From NCBI GenBank assembly GCA_024663395.1, contig JANFAH010000012.1, forward strand, positions 992,001 to 1,056,000: DNA of 64,000 bases. Reading direction: 5' to 3'. The DNA is from Pisolithus tinctorius. Lineage: Eukaryota > Basidiomycota > Agaricomycetes > Boletales > Pisolithaceae. The position numbers and the translations under genes were made by a program. Of this stretch, positions 45,550 to 56,855 are shown in pieces. The notes under the pieces are model-generated. The model saw only the letters and a list, made by a program, of their open reading frames with translations. It made no database searches and was not told the origin of the DNA. Numbering within the stretch: position 1 is the first letter of the stretch; every line of letters begins with the position of its first letter.

Positions 45550-46196
45550 ATCCATTTGTTAGGGGTCTGTCTTGTGGTTGTCTAGTGTGAGGTTGGTGTG
45601 GGTTGAGTAGGGGGGGGTGGATGCAGGGACATGTTACTGTTTAATGCCAGGGAGGGTGAGTTTGGGTTTGTATGGGACATGTGATTTGAGAGAGCTGGTC
45701 CAGTATTACTCCTAAGAATTTGTGAGTCATTGTCAGGGTTATTACTGTTCCTCTTGTCGTTAGCAGAGTCCTGGGCTTGGCTCTGCTGAGCATGAAATCC
45801 ATTAATGTGAACTTGCTGGTTTTGAAGTGCAAGTTGTGCTTGTTGGACCAATCATAACCTCCATCCTCTCATTCCATCATGTCAAGCAGCATGGTGTGGG
45901 TGTCTGTAAATGATTTGCCTATGGTGATGAATGCCATGTCATCCATGAATGCTAGGGTTACCTCATTTTTGCCTTTGGCCATGTCGACTAGGTCCAAGCT
46001 GTATATGACATATAAAATCATCAATAGTGGATCACCTTGGCCAATGCTGTTTTTGATGTTGAACCAATCAGATTTGTAGTCATTGAATCTTAACTTAGTT
46101 TTCCTGCCTGTTAGTAGTCACTCTGTGAAATGTGTTATCCCTGGTGGTAGACTTCTTTTTCTCATGTTGTGTAGTAGGTGGTGTGAGTCAAAGTGT
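45550..46196 (-). pseudogene. LINE ORF2, C-terminal reverse-transcriptase part
   Basis: Continuation of the RT after the insertion: LLHNMRKRSLPPGITHF, TKLRFNDYKSDWFNIKN, IGQGDPLLMILYVIYSLD, the catalytic box AFMDDMAF (~45950), then WSNKHNLHFKTSKFTLMDF and HKFLGVILDQ (~45840-45700). The catalytic Asp pair is kept, but several stops lie in the frame (for instance after THFTE). Confidence 0.75.
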
Positions 46197-46203
46197 GGAA
46201 TGC

Positions 46204-48052
46204 TGGTGAAAACCAAACAAATCCAACACAAAAGACAAATAAGAGCGAGTGGTGGTTTGCCTCCACAGAACCTGGAGTGCAGAGAAACCTAAATGTGGGG
46301 GAGACTTCAAGTAGAGGTGCTCCTGGTGCAAGTCATCAATGAGTTATGCAGGAGTAGATGAATGGATGATGACTGAGGAGGGGATGCTGAACAGAGTGAA
46401 GGTGTTCAGCCAAAAGTACTTGGGGGTAATGGACTTTGATAGAATATGCTCCTTGCACAAGTCGATGACAAGTTATGCATGAGTGGGGGGGATGACTAAG
46501 ACTGCTGACTAAGAGGAAGCTTCAGATGATGAAGGATGGCAGATAGACTCTTCTGAATGAGCCTCAACTACCAAGTATACAAATGATGACAGATAGACCC
46601 CTTTGTGGAGCCTCAACTGTCGATGATGAGATATGCTGAGCTGAGCTGAACTGACTGCTGGATTGCTTCTGATTGCTTTCTGGTAGCTAAGTACATGGGG
46701 GTTTATACACTGTGGGGGGGGGGGCACAGCTTGTGACAAACAAGGCACAAACACCTGGTAAGTAATGAGTAAGGACTGAGTAATCATGATGAGTAAGCAA
46801 GAAATGAAAAGTAAGCAAGCAAAGAAGATTGGTAAGTATTGGCAATGAACGAGTCAAGGATAGTCAAAATATCACAAAATGAGTCAAATAGAATCAGAAA
46901 CTGAGTAAGCGCACTGATATCACATTAGGGGGTGGCGATGCAAGTTAGATCTTGGCAGAGACATCTCTAGATCCAAAGACGGCATGACAGATGGACGATG
47001 TTTCCAGATAGGGAAGTATTAATTCCAGAATTGAAGGGCATGAGTCAGGTGTCAAAGGGGGCTAGGGTGTTGGGGGTCTGTGGGGCAATGAGAGCATACA
47101 TGATCATGTCTCCCACCCTTCCATCCTCTCAGTGAAGTTAACAAAGACTTCATGAACAGGGCTCTGATGGAGGAGGAGGAGAAGGGGGGATGTCTTCTGC
47201 TGGATCCTGCAGTAAGAAGGCAAGATGCATGTCATACTTGTCATGAATGTGATCAGGGAGGCTGGAGGACAGTAGATTATACTGCAGCTGTTGCAATGCA
47301 GGAAGAATGATGGACGAGACTGGAATAAAGATGGTGAAGGGAGCAGGGAGGAACGATCCATATGCTTCATCAACTGGGGAGACTGAAACGACCACATAAG
47401 ACCTTTCTAACTGAGTGACAGACCTGAGGTGACCAAAGAACATCCTTCTGGAAGTCATACTGACAAGGAGAACACACTGACCAAGCTGCATGGGATGAGA
47501 CGGGGCTGACAATGATGGGACAAACCAGGGGGCTTCAGGACAGAAGCTGGTGGGAACACCTGGCAGATATATGTAGCCATTGTCTCTGGCAAACAAGACA
47601 AGTGAGATGATCAATGAAGAGGCGGCCATGATTGATGGACTTAGGAAAATTAGCATCTGATGGATGGAGTGCTGTAGAAATGTGCAGGGTGCAAGGATCC
47701 TCTCCAAATTTGGAAGGAAGAATCATGGGGCTGAGCACTTTAAGCGAGTGTGGGAACGGAGTCGATATCTTTGGAAATGGTGGAGATACGATGAAAACTG
47801 GAATGCCATACACAGGCACTAAAAACCTTTAACATGCGCTTAACCCACTTCTTCTTTTCTCTTTAGCACTGACAACTCATTCTTGTGTGAAGGATGACTG
47901 TTAACATCTGACAGTCTTTCTACACATGAGGCCTTTAGTCTTCATCTGCATGCACAGGCACTGTGTGCAACTTGTCAACAAGTTAGGCAGAGTCAGCTGT
48001 AACCATGTCCACAACACCTTTGGTGTGTGACAGCAGGCCATTACTGCATTTG
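46204..48052. mobile_element. Unidentified insertion in the LINE reverse transcriptase
   Basis: The LINE RT reads into LDIKGAFPN on one side (48050-48080) and resumes with LLHNMRKR on the other (~46190). The two junctions share GGAATGC (46197-46203 and 48053-48059), a possible 7-base target duplication. The interior has a piece of a host-like protein gene and no transposase that I can recognise. Confidence 0.5.
47150..47819 (-). pseudogene. Fragment of an Agaricomycete hypothetical gene inside the insertion
   Basis: The frame 47707-47150 reads IYLPGVPTSFCPEAP, QLGQCVLLVSMTSRRMFFGH, LERSYVVVSVSP, FIPVSSIILPALQQLQ and LLQDPAEDIPPSPPPPSEP. This resembles a conserved mushroom-fungus protein with a small beta domain and an acidic/proline end. 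The upstream exon in another frame (MPVYGIPVFIVSPP, 47819) probably belongs to it. No function is known. Confidence 0.35.
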
Positions 48053-48062
48053 GGAATGCACC

Positions 48063-48743
48063 CTTGATGTCCAGGAACAGTGTGGACCCAACCTTTTTCT
48101 GTCTCTAGGCATGTCTCATGGTGGTTTCAAGTAGGAGTAATGAGTCTTTGGCCAAACATCCTGGTCTGCTGCTGAAGTGAGTGACCGGGAGGAGATGGTG
48201 CTTTTTGAGGATGTAAGGTGGGCAATCTGTGACTATTGCCAAGAGCAGTTTTGCAGTGGTGTTTAGTAATGCTATTGGATGGTATGCCTTTGGTGTTGAG
48301 AAGTTGGGTTTGCTGGGCTTGCACAGTATTACTGTGGTTGATTGTCTCCATGGGTCGTAGTATGTGCAGTAGGTGAACACTGAGTTGAAGAGGTGTAGTA
48401 AGTAGTCTGACAGCAGGGGGGATTTTTGGAATACTATGTTTGCTACTCTGTCTGGCCCAGGAGCTTTGTATGGGCTGAGATTTTTGATGGCACATGTGAG
48501 CTGCTCTTTAGTAATGGGGCTCCAATGCTCAGCTGGTTCAGGGTATTCATAGTTCTGAGGTACTGTCAAGTGGGATGGTGGTGGTGGGAACAGCATTTGT
48601 GTGAACACATGACTCTTATCTTTGTTGGAGCTGATCATGGTGATGGAACCATCTGTGGTGGTGTGTTTGAGCATCAGTATTCTGGACTTGCTGCCATTGC
48701 CATATGGTTTAGAGATATAAGCGTTTGCGATCCACAGGTCCAA
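48063..48743 (-). pseudogene. LINE ORF2, N-terminal reverse-transcriptase part
   Basis: Recognised by ITKEQLTCAIKNLSPYKAPG, PDRVANIVFQKSP, YYDPWRQSTTVILCKPSKPN, PKAYHPIALLNTTAKLL and VTHFSSRPG, all typical of the non-LTR RT fingers and palm. After a stop near 48105 it continues with LFLDIKGAFPN (motif A). The insertion follows. Confidence 0.8.
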
Positions 48744-48860
48744 ATCACTTGCTTCTTCTAACCAATCTCTCCAGTGATGTTTCTTGGCTTTGTGAATGGC
48801 TTTGTCATAGGCTTTTGCTTTCTCTTTGTGAAGGCTGTGGGCAGGGTGGTCACAAAGTGC

Positions 48861-49860
48861 TCAAAAGGCATAGGAGGTTTTACTTAGCATTTTGAGTTCC
48901 CCTCGCAGCAATGTCAATTCCTTTGACCACCAACATTTGACATGTGGATGTGGGCAAGTTCTGGGTACCTCTTTTTCCAGTGTCACTTGTAGTGCTCCAT
49001 TGATACCTTTTGCATATCTCTGGAAGTCTTGCTTGCTGGTGATTGCCCTTGGTGGGCCAACCTTGGCCAGTTCTGCCTTGAGGGTGACATTGAATTTCCT
49101 CCAGTTGACTTCACAGTAGTTGTAGGTCAGTGTGGGCACAGACAGTGTGAGAGTGGTCTCTAGGCATGTGAGGATTGGTATGTGGTCGGTGTTGGGGCCA
49201 TGACTTTCCAGGCAGGTGTCACAGCTGACCAAATCCTCTATCATGGAGTCTGTGCAGAAAGTGTTATCTGGTCTCGTCCAGTTGCCTGAGGACAATGATT
49301 GCAGGGTAGGTGTTCCCTTGGGTAGGATCTGGACCATGCCATAGTCCACTATTAACTTGAGCAGCTTTTGTGCTGAAGCAAGTGCTGCCATGGTGAAGAG
49401 GAGATGGTTGCACACTTTGTCCCACATGGGGTGATGCCTATTGAAATCGCCTAGCCAAGGCATTTGGTTGTTCATCATATGTCTGATATTCCTGATGTTG
49501 GCAGCTAGGAACATGTCCATTTCCTCCATCATGTGGTCATGTGTGCAGTCATTGTAGATGTTGAACAGCATGTATGTGCCTTTTGTGGTCCTTAGATGTG
49601 TTATGATGACATCTGCAGAGGGGAAGTCGACCTGTTCCCATGAGTTAGTGCTTATCCTGGAGTTTATGAATGTTACTGCTCATGGTTTGGCATTCTGTGT
49701 TCTTTTCTTTGAGGGGTATACTACCCTCCAGTGGCTGTTGGCTCATGTGTTACCAACTTGGTCAATCAGTGGTTCTTGTAGGATGATTATGTCCCAGTTG
49801 TCTGCTAATTGGCTGTTGATTAATGAGTTTAGAGCTATGTGAGAAGTATTAAGATTTTGT
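48861..49860 (-). pseudogene. LINE ORF2, APE-type endonuclease
   Basis: The open part, 49571-48861, holds PWLGDFNRHHPMWD and SHGPNTDHIPILTC, the Asp-Asn and terminal Asp-His motifs of AP endonuclease-like domains. The preceding part, up to ~49860, shows IWQQNLN and DWDIIILQEPLID with the metal-binding Glu, but is cut by TGA codons after GNT and after AKP (likely Arg codons before decay). The enzyme would nick target DNA for target-primed reverse transcription. Confidence 0.75.
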
Positions 49861-49919
49861 TGCCATATTCATAGTTTGGTTAATGTGTTGGGTTGTGATG
49901 GGTCTTCAGACATTAGTTA

Positions 49920-51679
49920 GGGGTGGTGTTGGGTTTGGGTGTCGGGAGAGGGTGAAGTGGAGGGGGGGCAGGCGTGCATGTGGGTGATGTGTTATGATGG
50001 ATGTTGTGATGTGTGGGTGGGCCACCTCTTCCTCCTCATATACAGTTCAGGTGCCCACATCTTGGTGGGCCAGATCGGAGGTTCATTGCTTCCCCCAGTG
50101 TTATTTGTCTGAGTGGACCATTGTTGGTGGGTGGTATGGGTGGGGGCCTTGTGTGTACGATGGGGTTGGTTGTGCGAGCCAGAAGCTCAACATGTGTCCA
50201 CTCCTCTGATGTGGGGAAGTAGGGCATGCAGTTTTCCAGAGTGTGTTTGTCCATTGCATTGCATCTTCTGATGAGATCTGGGCAATTTCTGTCTCCACTG
50301 GTGTGAGTGTTGTTCTGGCAGTTGATGCAGAAGGGGGCAGGAGAGGGGGTGTTGCAATCCTGAGTGCAGTGTGGCTGGGCACAGATACTGCAGGTGTCTG
50401 TGGATTCTTTACATTCTCTTGTGAAGTGGCCTATGTGTTGACATCTGAGGCAACGAACTGGTTCCTTCTTGTCTTTGTGTGGGCATAGTCTATTGAGGCC
50501 CCAGTAGAGGCCATCTCTGATAAGTTGGTTAGCAATCTCTGGAGAGGTGATGGATGCAAGTGTGTGGGCTATTCATTGGCTTGGGGTGCGTTTGGCTGGG
50601 TCTTTTATCCACTTGATATTGGCAATTGAGCCCTGTGGAATGTTGTTTTCAGTTTCCATGTTGTGGAGGGTACCTGGGTTGTCAGTTTTGGTTGAAATGG
50701 GTAAAAAGGGGATTACTATATTGTAGTGCCTATCCTTGATCGCTACTTTGCCTCCCAGTTTTGCGAGGAAGGTCATTTTGTTAGCTGGTTCTCTGATCCA
50801 TGCTATGGCTTCTTGGTTGTTGAATTTGAGGAGTATTCCATTGTTACATAGTCATGCTAGTGATTTGAGTTGCAGGTTGGGGCCGTCGACTCAGTCTACA
50901 GTTTCCAGGGCTTGTTTAATAAGGTTGATAGTGGATTCCCTAGTTGGGGTGTTGTTCAGGAGGGGGTGGTCACTGATAGGGTTGATCAGTAATTGCCATT
51001 CCTTGATAGCTGCATGGGCCATAGCATGTTCTGGTGCTAGGCATTTTCCTAGCAGGATGTGGTTTGGGTTGGCCATTGATGATGTTAATGCATCCCTGTA
51101 TGGAGTGGGGACAGTGGGAGGCTGGGTCTTGATGTGGTTTTTCATGTCCTCTAGTGCTGTCTTCACTGTATTCATGTCGCCAATTAGGTTTTTTATGTGG
51201 TCCTCCAGCTGAGTGGTATCTGCATAGTTGGGGGTGCTGGTGATTAGTTCAATCTTCTTGATGGTGTTGTTGTTGGAGGTTATCACATTCTTGTTGGTTT
51301 TCTCTAGGTTCTCAGCTGCTGAAAGGATGTTAGTGATCTGCAGGGAGATGGCAGCTACCACTGAATTCTCGATCTTGTTTGAGACTGCTGTGATAATAGC
51401 CTTGGCTAGTTCCAAGGTGGCGAGTTCCCTGACTAAGTATACCATGGCTCAGATTGCTGAGTGTAGAGTATTGTTTAAGCCTTTGGATTGCAAGATGTAG
51501 AATAGCACATGTGATATGTGTTCTGGGGTGGCCAGTTCACCTTGAATGGTGTAGAGTTGGTCTAAGAAGGTTCTGGCTGTTGCTGTGTCTTTGATTTCAG
51601 CTTCTGGATCATTGATGATTTCTTCGAGCGACAGTCTGCTGCTTCTGGTGGTTTTACTGAGCTGTGTGGCATTTGACAT
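49920..51679 (-). pseudogene. LINE ORF1 (gag-like) with zinc knuckles, several stops
   Basis: Starts MSNATQLSKTTRSSRLS (51679). After a TGA at ~51447 comes a coiled-coil region (IVTAVSNKIE-type heptads, NLEKTNKNVITSNNNTI), then a conserved body (HAAIKEWQLLINP, NNQEAIAWIREPANK) and CCHC-like knuckles CLRCQHIGHFTREC and CINCQNNTHTSGDRNC (50280-50460). It ends in proline-rich sequence near 49930. It would bind element RNA. At least four stops break the frame. Confidence 0.75.
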
Positions 51680-51952
51680 TCAGGGTCCTGGCAGAGGGCC
51701 TGGCATGGCATGGGAAAGTGACCTCATGGATGTTTGTCTGGTCGAGGTCATAAAATGGTGGGGGTGGTGGGTGTGGTTGCTAGTTTTGCAGGTGTGCTTG
51801 TTAGTGTGGTTCTATAGGGATGCTAATATATGTTGCTGTAGCCTGCGATGGGCTCTGCTGAGTCTGGCTGGGGTGATGAGGTCAGAAGAAGTTTTTTCTT
51901 TCAGGGTCCTTGTCGGGGTGCCACCTGGAGTGGAGTCAAGAAGCATTTTTTC

Positions 51953-52035
51953 TGTTGAATTAGTTAGAATAGTGCAACATAGGGTAATTCCTCCCTCATG
52001 CACTTTAATCCAGATTTAAAAATAATAATAAAATG
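51953..52035 (+). mobile_element. Old LINE, plus strand, terminal fragment
   Basis: After the second copy of TGTTGAATTAGTT, the sequence AGAATAGTGCAACATAGGG...CACTTTAATC matches the reverse complement of the minus LINE tail (45265-45310). It ends in AAAAATAATAATAAAA, the 3' tail of the old plus-strand LINE. Confidence 0.7.
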
Positions 52036-52619
52036 AGCTGGTCAGAGAACAAAGGGTGGTTGAGGAGCCATACAATGCATTCCAGGGGATTGTGCCAGTA
52101 CAAGTGCACAGGGTGTTTGGTTGGCTGTGAAGGAGTAATCTCCATTGAGTGGCAGTGCAGCCTGCCAGGGAGTAGCTCAGCCAGCCCATGAAGTGCTCTT
52201 GCTGTATGAAAGGAAATATTTAGTAGCTGTATCTGGCACACATCCATAATGATCTTTGGAGAGAATAGGGACAGGCTTATGATTGACAATGACAAGAAAG
52301 AGTCTATAGCTCTCATGCTCAAGCCTGAATGAAGTAACCATGATGCCAGCTCCCATTCATTGTGGGAGTTGAAGGGGTAGTACCAATTTGATGCCCATAG
52401 GTTGCTGAACTGGTCACCATTAAATTTGTCCATAAGTGTTGGGCCAAGTCCAAATGTGTTGAGAGTTATGATGTTCAAGCTTGAAGGTTGGAGAGACTTG
52501 TGAAGGCAGACTAAGTTATTGACCCAGGTATTGCACCCAGAGGATGGCTGGCTCACCTGCATTGTGACAGTGCTGTGACTCTGGAAGCTGCCTTTACAGC
52601 AGCTTGGACAGCAGGGCAT
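52036..52619 (-). pseudogene. Plavaka-type transposase, N-terminal fragment
   Basis: Starts MPCCPSCCKGSFQSHSTVTM, a degenerate C2H2-like finger. It continues with FNGDQFSNLWASNWYYPFNS, NEWELASWLLHSGLSMRAID and PVHLYWHNPLECIVWLLNHP, the diagnostic N-terminal blocks of the fungal Plavaka transposase family. The open frame runs to 52005, but homology stops where the old LINE tail begins (~52035). The DDE core is absent from the window, so this is a relic. Confidence 0.75.
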
Positions 52620-52756
52620 ACTCTAGATGGTCAGGCAGGTTGATTCTGTGTTACATGATTATCACTTCAGTGTGAATCAGGACATTGTTTGGATTGCTAT
52701 GCAGTGTATTTCTCATATACTACCCAATCACATCCCATTTGTGAACATAGTCACTC

Positions 52757-53324
52757 ATGTCCATTTATAACCTCAATCACACACACTGTCATGCTGGGTC
52801 AACCATGCCCATGGTTGAGCATGGCCCAGGCAGCAAAGGACTGCCCTATAAGCCTCATGATGGCAGGTTCTCTTCCTGCAACAGCCCCTCTAGCAGTGCT
52901 GAGGTCAAAGAGGAGACAACTGGTGTCTTAGCTGAGATGTATGGAATATTGGAGTCATCCACTCACACAGTAAGTTCTTTTTTCCTTCCTAATAACCACT
53001 CATTTATAGGTTTTTGATCTGCAGCATGAATCAAAGAGTCAGCTGAATCATGAGGCACTTCTCCTTCTCAATATAGCATGCACACAACATGAAGTCTTTC
53101 ATGTGGAACAAGCTCTGGCCACATACATTGCCCACAAATACAAATCAATGGCCAAGTTGTACAAGTACAAGGCAGGCAGCAAGGTGAGAGTCCATGAAAA
53201 AGATATGGAGGTTGGCTCATTATGTATAGCAATGAAAAAATGTGGACTGGGGGAGCCTATTTTTGACATTAGTGTTCTGGCCAGTGAGCTGCAGCCATCT
53301 CTTGAGTCTGATGGTATGCTATGC
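52757..53324 (+). pseudogene. Hypothetical coiled-coil protein fragment
   Basis: A first segment (52757-52970) is rich in Ser and Glu. After a probable intron (GTAAGTTC to TCTGCAG, ~52970-53024) comes SQLNHEALLLLNIACTQHEV, then EQALATYIAHKYKSMAKLYKY, VRVHEKDMEVGSLCIAMKKC and GLGEPIFDIS. The helical sequence suggests a coiled coil. I do not recognise the family. It sits between the Plavaka fragment and the Harbinger element and may be leftover from another transposon. Confidence 0.35.
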
Positions 53325-53546
53325 TCACTCTTTTCTTTTGGGCTGCTATTTTATTTATGCTGGATCTTGATAGACACAGTTATTGAGCATGCCAGTAGTC
53401 AAATACTCACCATTCATCTAGACTAGTACTATCCATTACTTTCCTGTACTTATTGAAAAATGCTGTATGTTATGTCTGTGTGTTGTTGCCTTCATGCATA
53501 GGAATGAAGTCAGATCTACCAAGTTCTCTACTACAGTGGGGATCTA

Positions 53547-53636
53547 GGCTCTGAACAGCAGCAACATTTCTGCTTCTTTGTGCAAAACATATGCAAACCA
53601 AGTCTGTGTGGAGTTCAGCAGACTTTGAAGTTGATA
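53547..53636. repeat. Left terminal inverted repeat of the Harbinger element
   Basis: Complementary to about 56762-56852, with a few mismatches. Confidence 0.8.
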
Positions 53637-53879
53637 ATCACAGACTGTCTGACTGCAGTATTATCAGTGAGGTGGATATGGGATAAGTTGTGGGTTCACA
53701 TGTCACAGAGACCTTCTTCATCATTACAAGCAAGATTGTCCCCAATACCCACCAGCCTGCTGATCACTTCAACTTTGCAACAAGATGGTAGGTAAGGGGT
53801 CTGGGTTGAAGGGGGGTGCTGCACCTATCACTTCAAACTCTGAGCTTCAACCAAAGGTGCAAGCCTTGTGGAGCCCAGC

Positions 53880-55203
53880 AGATATTGACATGCTTCTCAA
53901 TTATGTGGAGGAAAACTGATTCAGAGCAGGTGATTGCATGGTCCTTCAAGAAGGGCACTTCAATGACCTACTGCTGTGACTCCCTGTCCAGCCCAATGGC
54001 CACCATAAAACAGCAAAAAATTGTCATGATAAGTGGGAGAGTGTATGTTTGTCAATTTATCATTGTATTCAGTGTTACTCATATCATACAAAGCTGAAGC
54101 AGGAATACTATGCCACTTCAGCTGTTGCAGGGGGATTGGGACAAGCATATTCAGCAAACAAAGGTGCTGACATTGTAACTGAGGCAGGGCAGCTCATGAT
54201 GGATGACTTGGTCAAGGTATGTCTAGTTTCTCTCCTAGTGCATGAAATGCTTGTATTTTTAACCATTCATAAGAATCAGCTGGATGTTGCCCAGTTCCAA
54301 AACACAGGCTTCAAGTACTTGGACCATATGCAAGGGTTTGTTCCTCCTGACAAGGCAAGAGGCACCAATGTGCACCATGCCACTGGTGCCCAGCCCCCTG
54401 CTCAAATGTCTCAGGTCTCCACATCTAAACCTCCTAGCACCATCAAGCAGCCTATCATATCACCTCAGCCAGCATTGGCATGGCCTCCTGTTCAATGTCA
54501 CCCATCATCCACACCATCACTCACACAGCTCACCTTTGTGCAGTACCAACCCAAGTCTCTGGATCAAACTCAAATCACACAGATATGCCAAAACATGGAA
54601 CCTACTGCAGACACTCCAGCAACACCTGCAGCACCACTCATTGCACCATCTGTATTCATCCCCACAGTCTCCCCCTCATCCATCCCTATCTCACTACCAT
54701 CTTCAGCAATGGTATCAACCATGTCCATCAATCTGTCATCTAGTATGTCATCTCATGGCAGGAAGCACAAGAGTGATGCCACAACTGAGCTGGAACCTAC
54801 ATCCATGACATCCTCCAGTGTCATGGGAAGCTCTGGTTCTCAGAAGTGGTGTTCTCAGGTGGCCACAATGGCAGACACTATGCAGGAGATCAAAGGTTTC
54901 ATGACCAATATGCAAGAGACCTCTGACATGGCACTTAGCAAGGCCCTTGCCACACTCAAGCCTGCAAGCAAGAGTCATGATTTAGATGAAGTGTGTAGAA
55001 TGATATATGAACTGGAGAAGAACCCTTCACTGGAGAACCAGATGTGCTTGCAGATGATTTTTGAAGAACATCCCACCTACATCATGGGTTACAGGAATGC
55101 AGCTGCTGTCTCAGCAACACAGAAAATGATTTGGGTGAAGATGAGGCTTGAGGCAGTCAGCTTCCAGGTTCCAGAATATGCATGTGTAGTGAGAAATATG
55201 TAG
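53880..55203 (+). pseudogene. Harbinger companion (Myb/trihelix-like) protein, partly broken
   Basis: The upstream part (53880-54050) shows LLNYVEEN, EGHFNDLL and HHKTAKNCHDKWES with stops between, resembling the helical DNA-binding domain in which a conserved KT-x-x-x-C-x-x-KW helix recognises the element ends. After a short intron comes the long frame 54049-55203: GLGQAYSANKGADIVTEAG, then, after a second probable intron (GTATGTCTAG to CATAAG, ~54217-54273), NQLDVAQFQNTGFKYLDHMQ and GFVPPDKARGTNVHH. A Ser/Thr/Pro-rich linker and a C-terminal helical block (KSHDLDEVCRMIYELEKNPS) follow. In related elements this protein binds the transposase and brings it to DNA. The N-terminal stops make this copy doubtful. 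Confidence 0.7.
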
Positions 55204-55305
55204 TGTATCCCAAGTTCTGTGCATGACCATGCAATGAAAGCAGCCAATGTATTCACAAAGACAAGTGACAAAAGTACAAGATATTGAAAGTAAATCACAA
55301 AACAT

Positions 55306-56515
55306 CTACAGCATACCCCATCTCATGCACTCAGCATGGTAATTGTCCCACATTTGCACTGCAATCACATCACACAAAGTGTTCATCTGCCTATGTGACT
55401 TGGCATTCAACAGAGTTTCTTGCAGGCTTCTGACATCAACATCTTCAGGCACCAGGAGCAGCCCATCATCTTCATCATCTGCAGCAGGATCCAGAATGTC
55501 CACATCATCAGGATCATGAAGGCAGATGATATTATGAATGCAACACACAGTGGCAGGTAAACAGGATTGGACTGCCATGCTATACTTGGGTGGGAGAGTG
55601 AGGATATGGAAGCATCACTTTATAATTCCAAAGTTTCACTCAAGATCATTTTGAAGCATAGCATGGCAAAGATTGAAGAGTTCTTTTCTGTCCTTTGGCC
55701 TGTAGGGAATGAGTGATAGTTGAATGTACAGACAATGTATTGGTACATACTGGATGTTTGTTTGGCCCCACTCAGCCAGATGATAATGTTGGCCATGGTA
55801 TGGCACAAGCAACTGCAAAGTTGATGGGAATCCTGCATCAGTAAGATAATAGCGACCATCAGGGATTGTGAAATCCTGCAAGTGGGCATTGTGGTAGACC
55901 ATAGTGTCAGTGGCTGATCCCTCCCAACCTCTGAGAACATATGTAATAATGCCATTGAATGAGCATGCAATGAGACAATTCTGAGATAGGAATCCTTTGC
56001 AATTATGCATCAGATCCCATTCACCTGCCAATGGCATGCATGCGATATGTGTGCCATCAAGGGCTCCTATGGCATCCTTGAAGTAAGGAAAAAAATTTGG
56101 ATTACTGGTGATATGACTGGGGATCAGCAAATCAACTCTGGGTAGGTGAACATATGTGGTATATATTGGGCCCGCTGAGAAGGCATGGAGCATTTGTTTG
56201 AAATATCTGGGTATATCTGTTATTAGCCAGAGCAAGCATTCAGTGCACCATGCACTCACTGTGATATGGTATCCATCAAATGTTGGAATCACTCACCAAT
56301 ATGCTGAGAAGACAAGCCTGTCATGATTGCATACAAGAATATGGCAAGCTGTTCTTCTAGCATGATGTTATTTGAATCCTGAAAGCCTGCTTCATGAAGG
56401 ATGGATATGACCCAGAGAAAGATGTGCTTGTGAAGGCCAAGCTTGGTTCTGATTCACTCTGGGTGTCTGTTTAGTAATTCATCCAACCAGCCCTGCCCTG
56501 AAAGAGCAGATGTAT
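55306..56515 (-). pseudogene. Harbinger transposase (HARBI1-like DDE nuclease) with Arg-to-TGA stops
   Basis: Exon 1 reads GWLDELLNRHPE, FLWVISILHEAGF and LEEQLAIFLYAIMTGLSSQH. An intron (GTGAGTGC to TACCCAG, ~56262-56208) joins DTISQ to YFKQMLHAFSAGP. DDE blocks follow: DAIGALDGTHI (first Asp), the SFNGIITYVLRGWEGSATDT region, DGRYYLTDAGFP (second Asp), LAEWG, and ELFNLCHAMLQNDLE (Glu). The same frame continues past a TGA at 55633-55635 and another ~24 bases on, through FHILTLPPKYS and VCCIHNIICLHDPDD to 55306. Four TGA codons sit where the family has Arg (after HPE, GE, LE and IK), consistent with CGA decay. The catalytic triad is intact but the frame is not. Confidence 0.8.
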
Positions 56516-56761
56516 GATAGGGTTGATGTGGGGTGCCTTCTTGCATGGATGCCAATGCAATGTACTACATTGCAAGTACCATGCCAGTCATTCTGAAGTT
56601 TTGAATCTGCTGAATGACTGCCAACATCCAAATGACATCAGAGTGATGATCTTCTTCTTCATCCTCTGCATTGATAGGGCAATCTTGATCTTCAACCATA
56701 GCAGTAGCAGTATATCTTGATGATATATGATAAGCAGTCACCTATGCTAAACAGCTGAGTG

Positions 56762-56852
56762 GTATCAACTTCAAAGTCTGCTGAACTCTGCACAGACTTG
56801 GTTTGCATATGTTTTGCACAAAGAAGCAGAAATGTTGCTGCCATTCAGAGCC
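56762..56852. repeat. Right terminal inverted repeat of the Harbinger element
   Basis: Complementary to 53547-53636. CTA follows at 56853. Confidence 0.8.
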
Positions 56853-56855
56853 CTA

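Larger units (their letters stand above)
45244..51952 (-). mobile_element. LINE (non-LTR retrotransposon), full-length but decayed, with its own insertion
   Basis: Minus-strand element ending in a poly(A) tail (T run at 45245-45260) and flanked by a perfect 13-base target duplication TGTTGAATTAGTT (45231-45243 and 51953-51965). It encodes ORF1 with zinc knuckles, then ORF2 with an APE-type endonuclease and reverse transcriptase. Numerous in-frame TGA/TAG codons, several at Arg positions, and very few CG dinucleotides by eye mark it as inactive. The RT domain is interrupted by a foreign ~1.85-kb segment (about 46204-48052). Confidence 0.85.
53547..56852. mobile_element. PIF/Harbinger DNA transposon, complete structure
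   Basis: Terminal inverted repeats start GGCTCTGAA at 53547 and end TTCAGAGCC at 56852. They extend ~90 bases inward (AGCAACATTTCTGCTTCTTT and CTGAACTCCACACAG-type stretches match in inverted orientation). CTA lies on each side (53544-53546 and 56853-56855), a 3-base duplication as in this superfamily. Inside are the two expected genes, convergent: a companion protein (+) and a DDE transposase (-). Confidence 0.82.

Noticed and set aside
46681..46740. Poly-G run near 46720 as a structural or regulatory element
   Set aside because: A simple homopolymer in non-coding transposon sequence, with no partner motif.
52036..52619. Plavaka C-terminal half on the far side of the nested stack
   Set aside because: Sequence left of the old LINE (36764-37957) shows no Plavaka DDE blocks, so the fragment was truncated rather than merely split.
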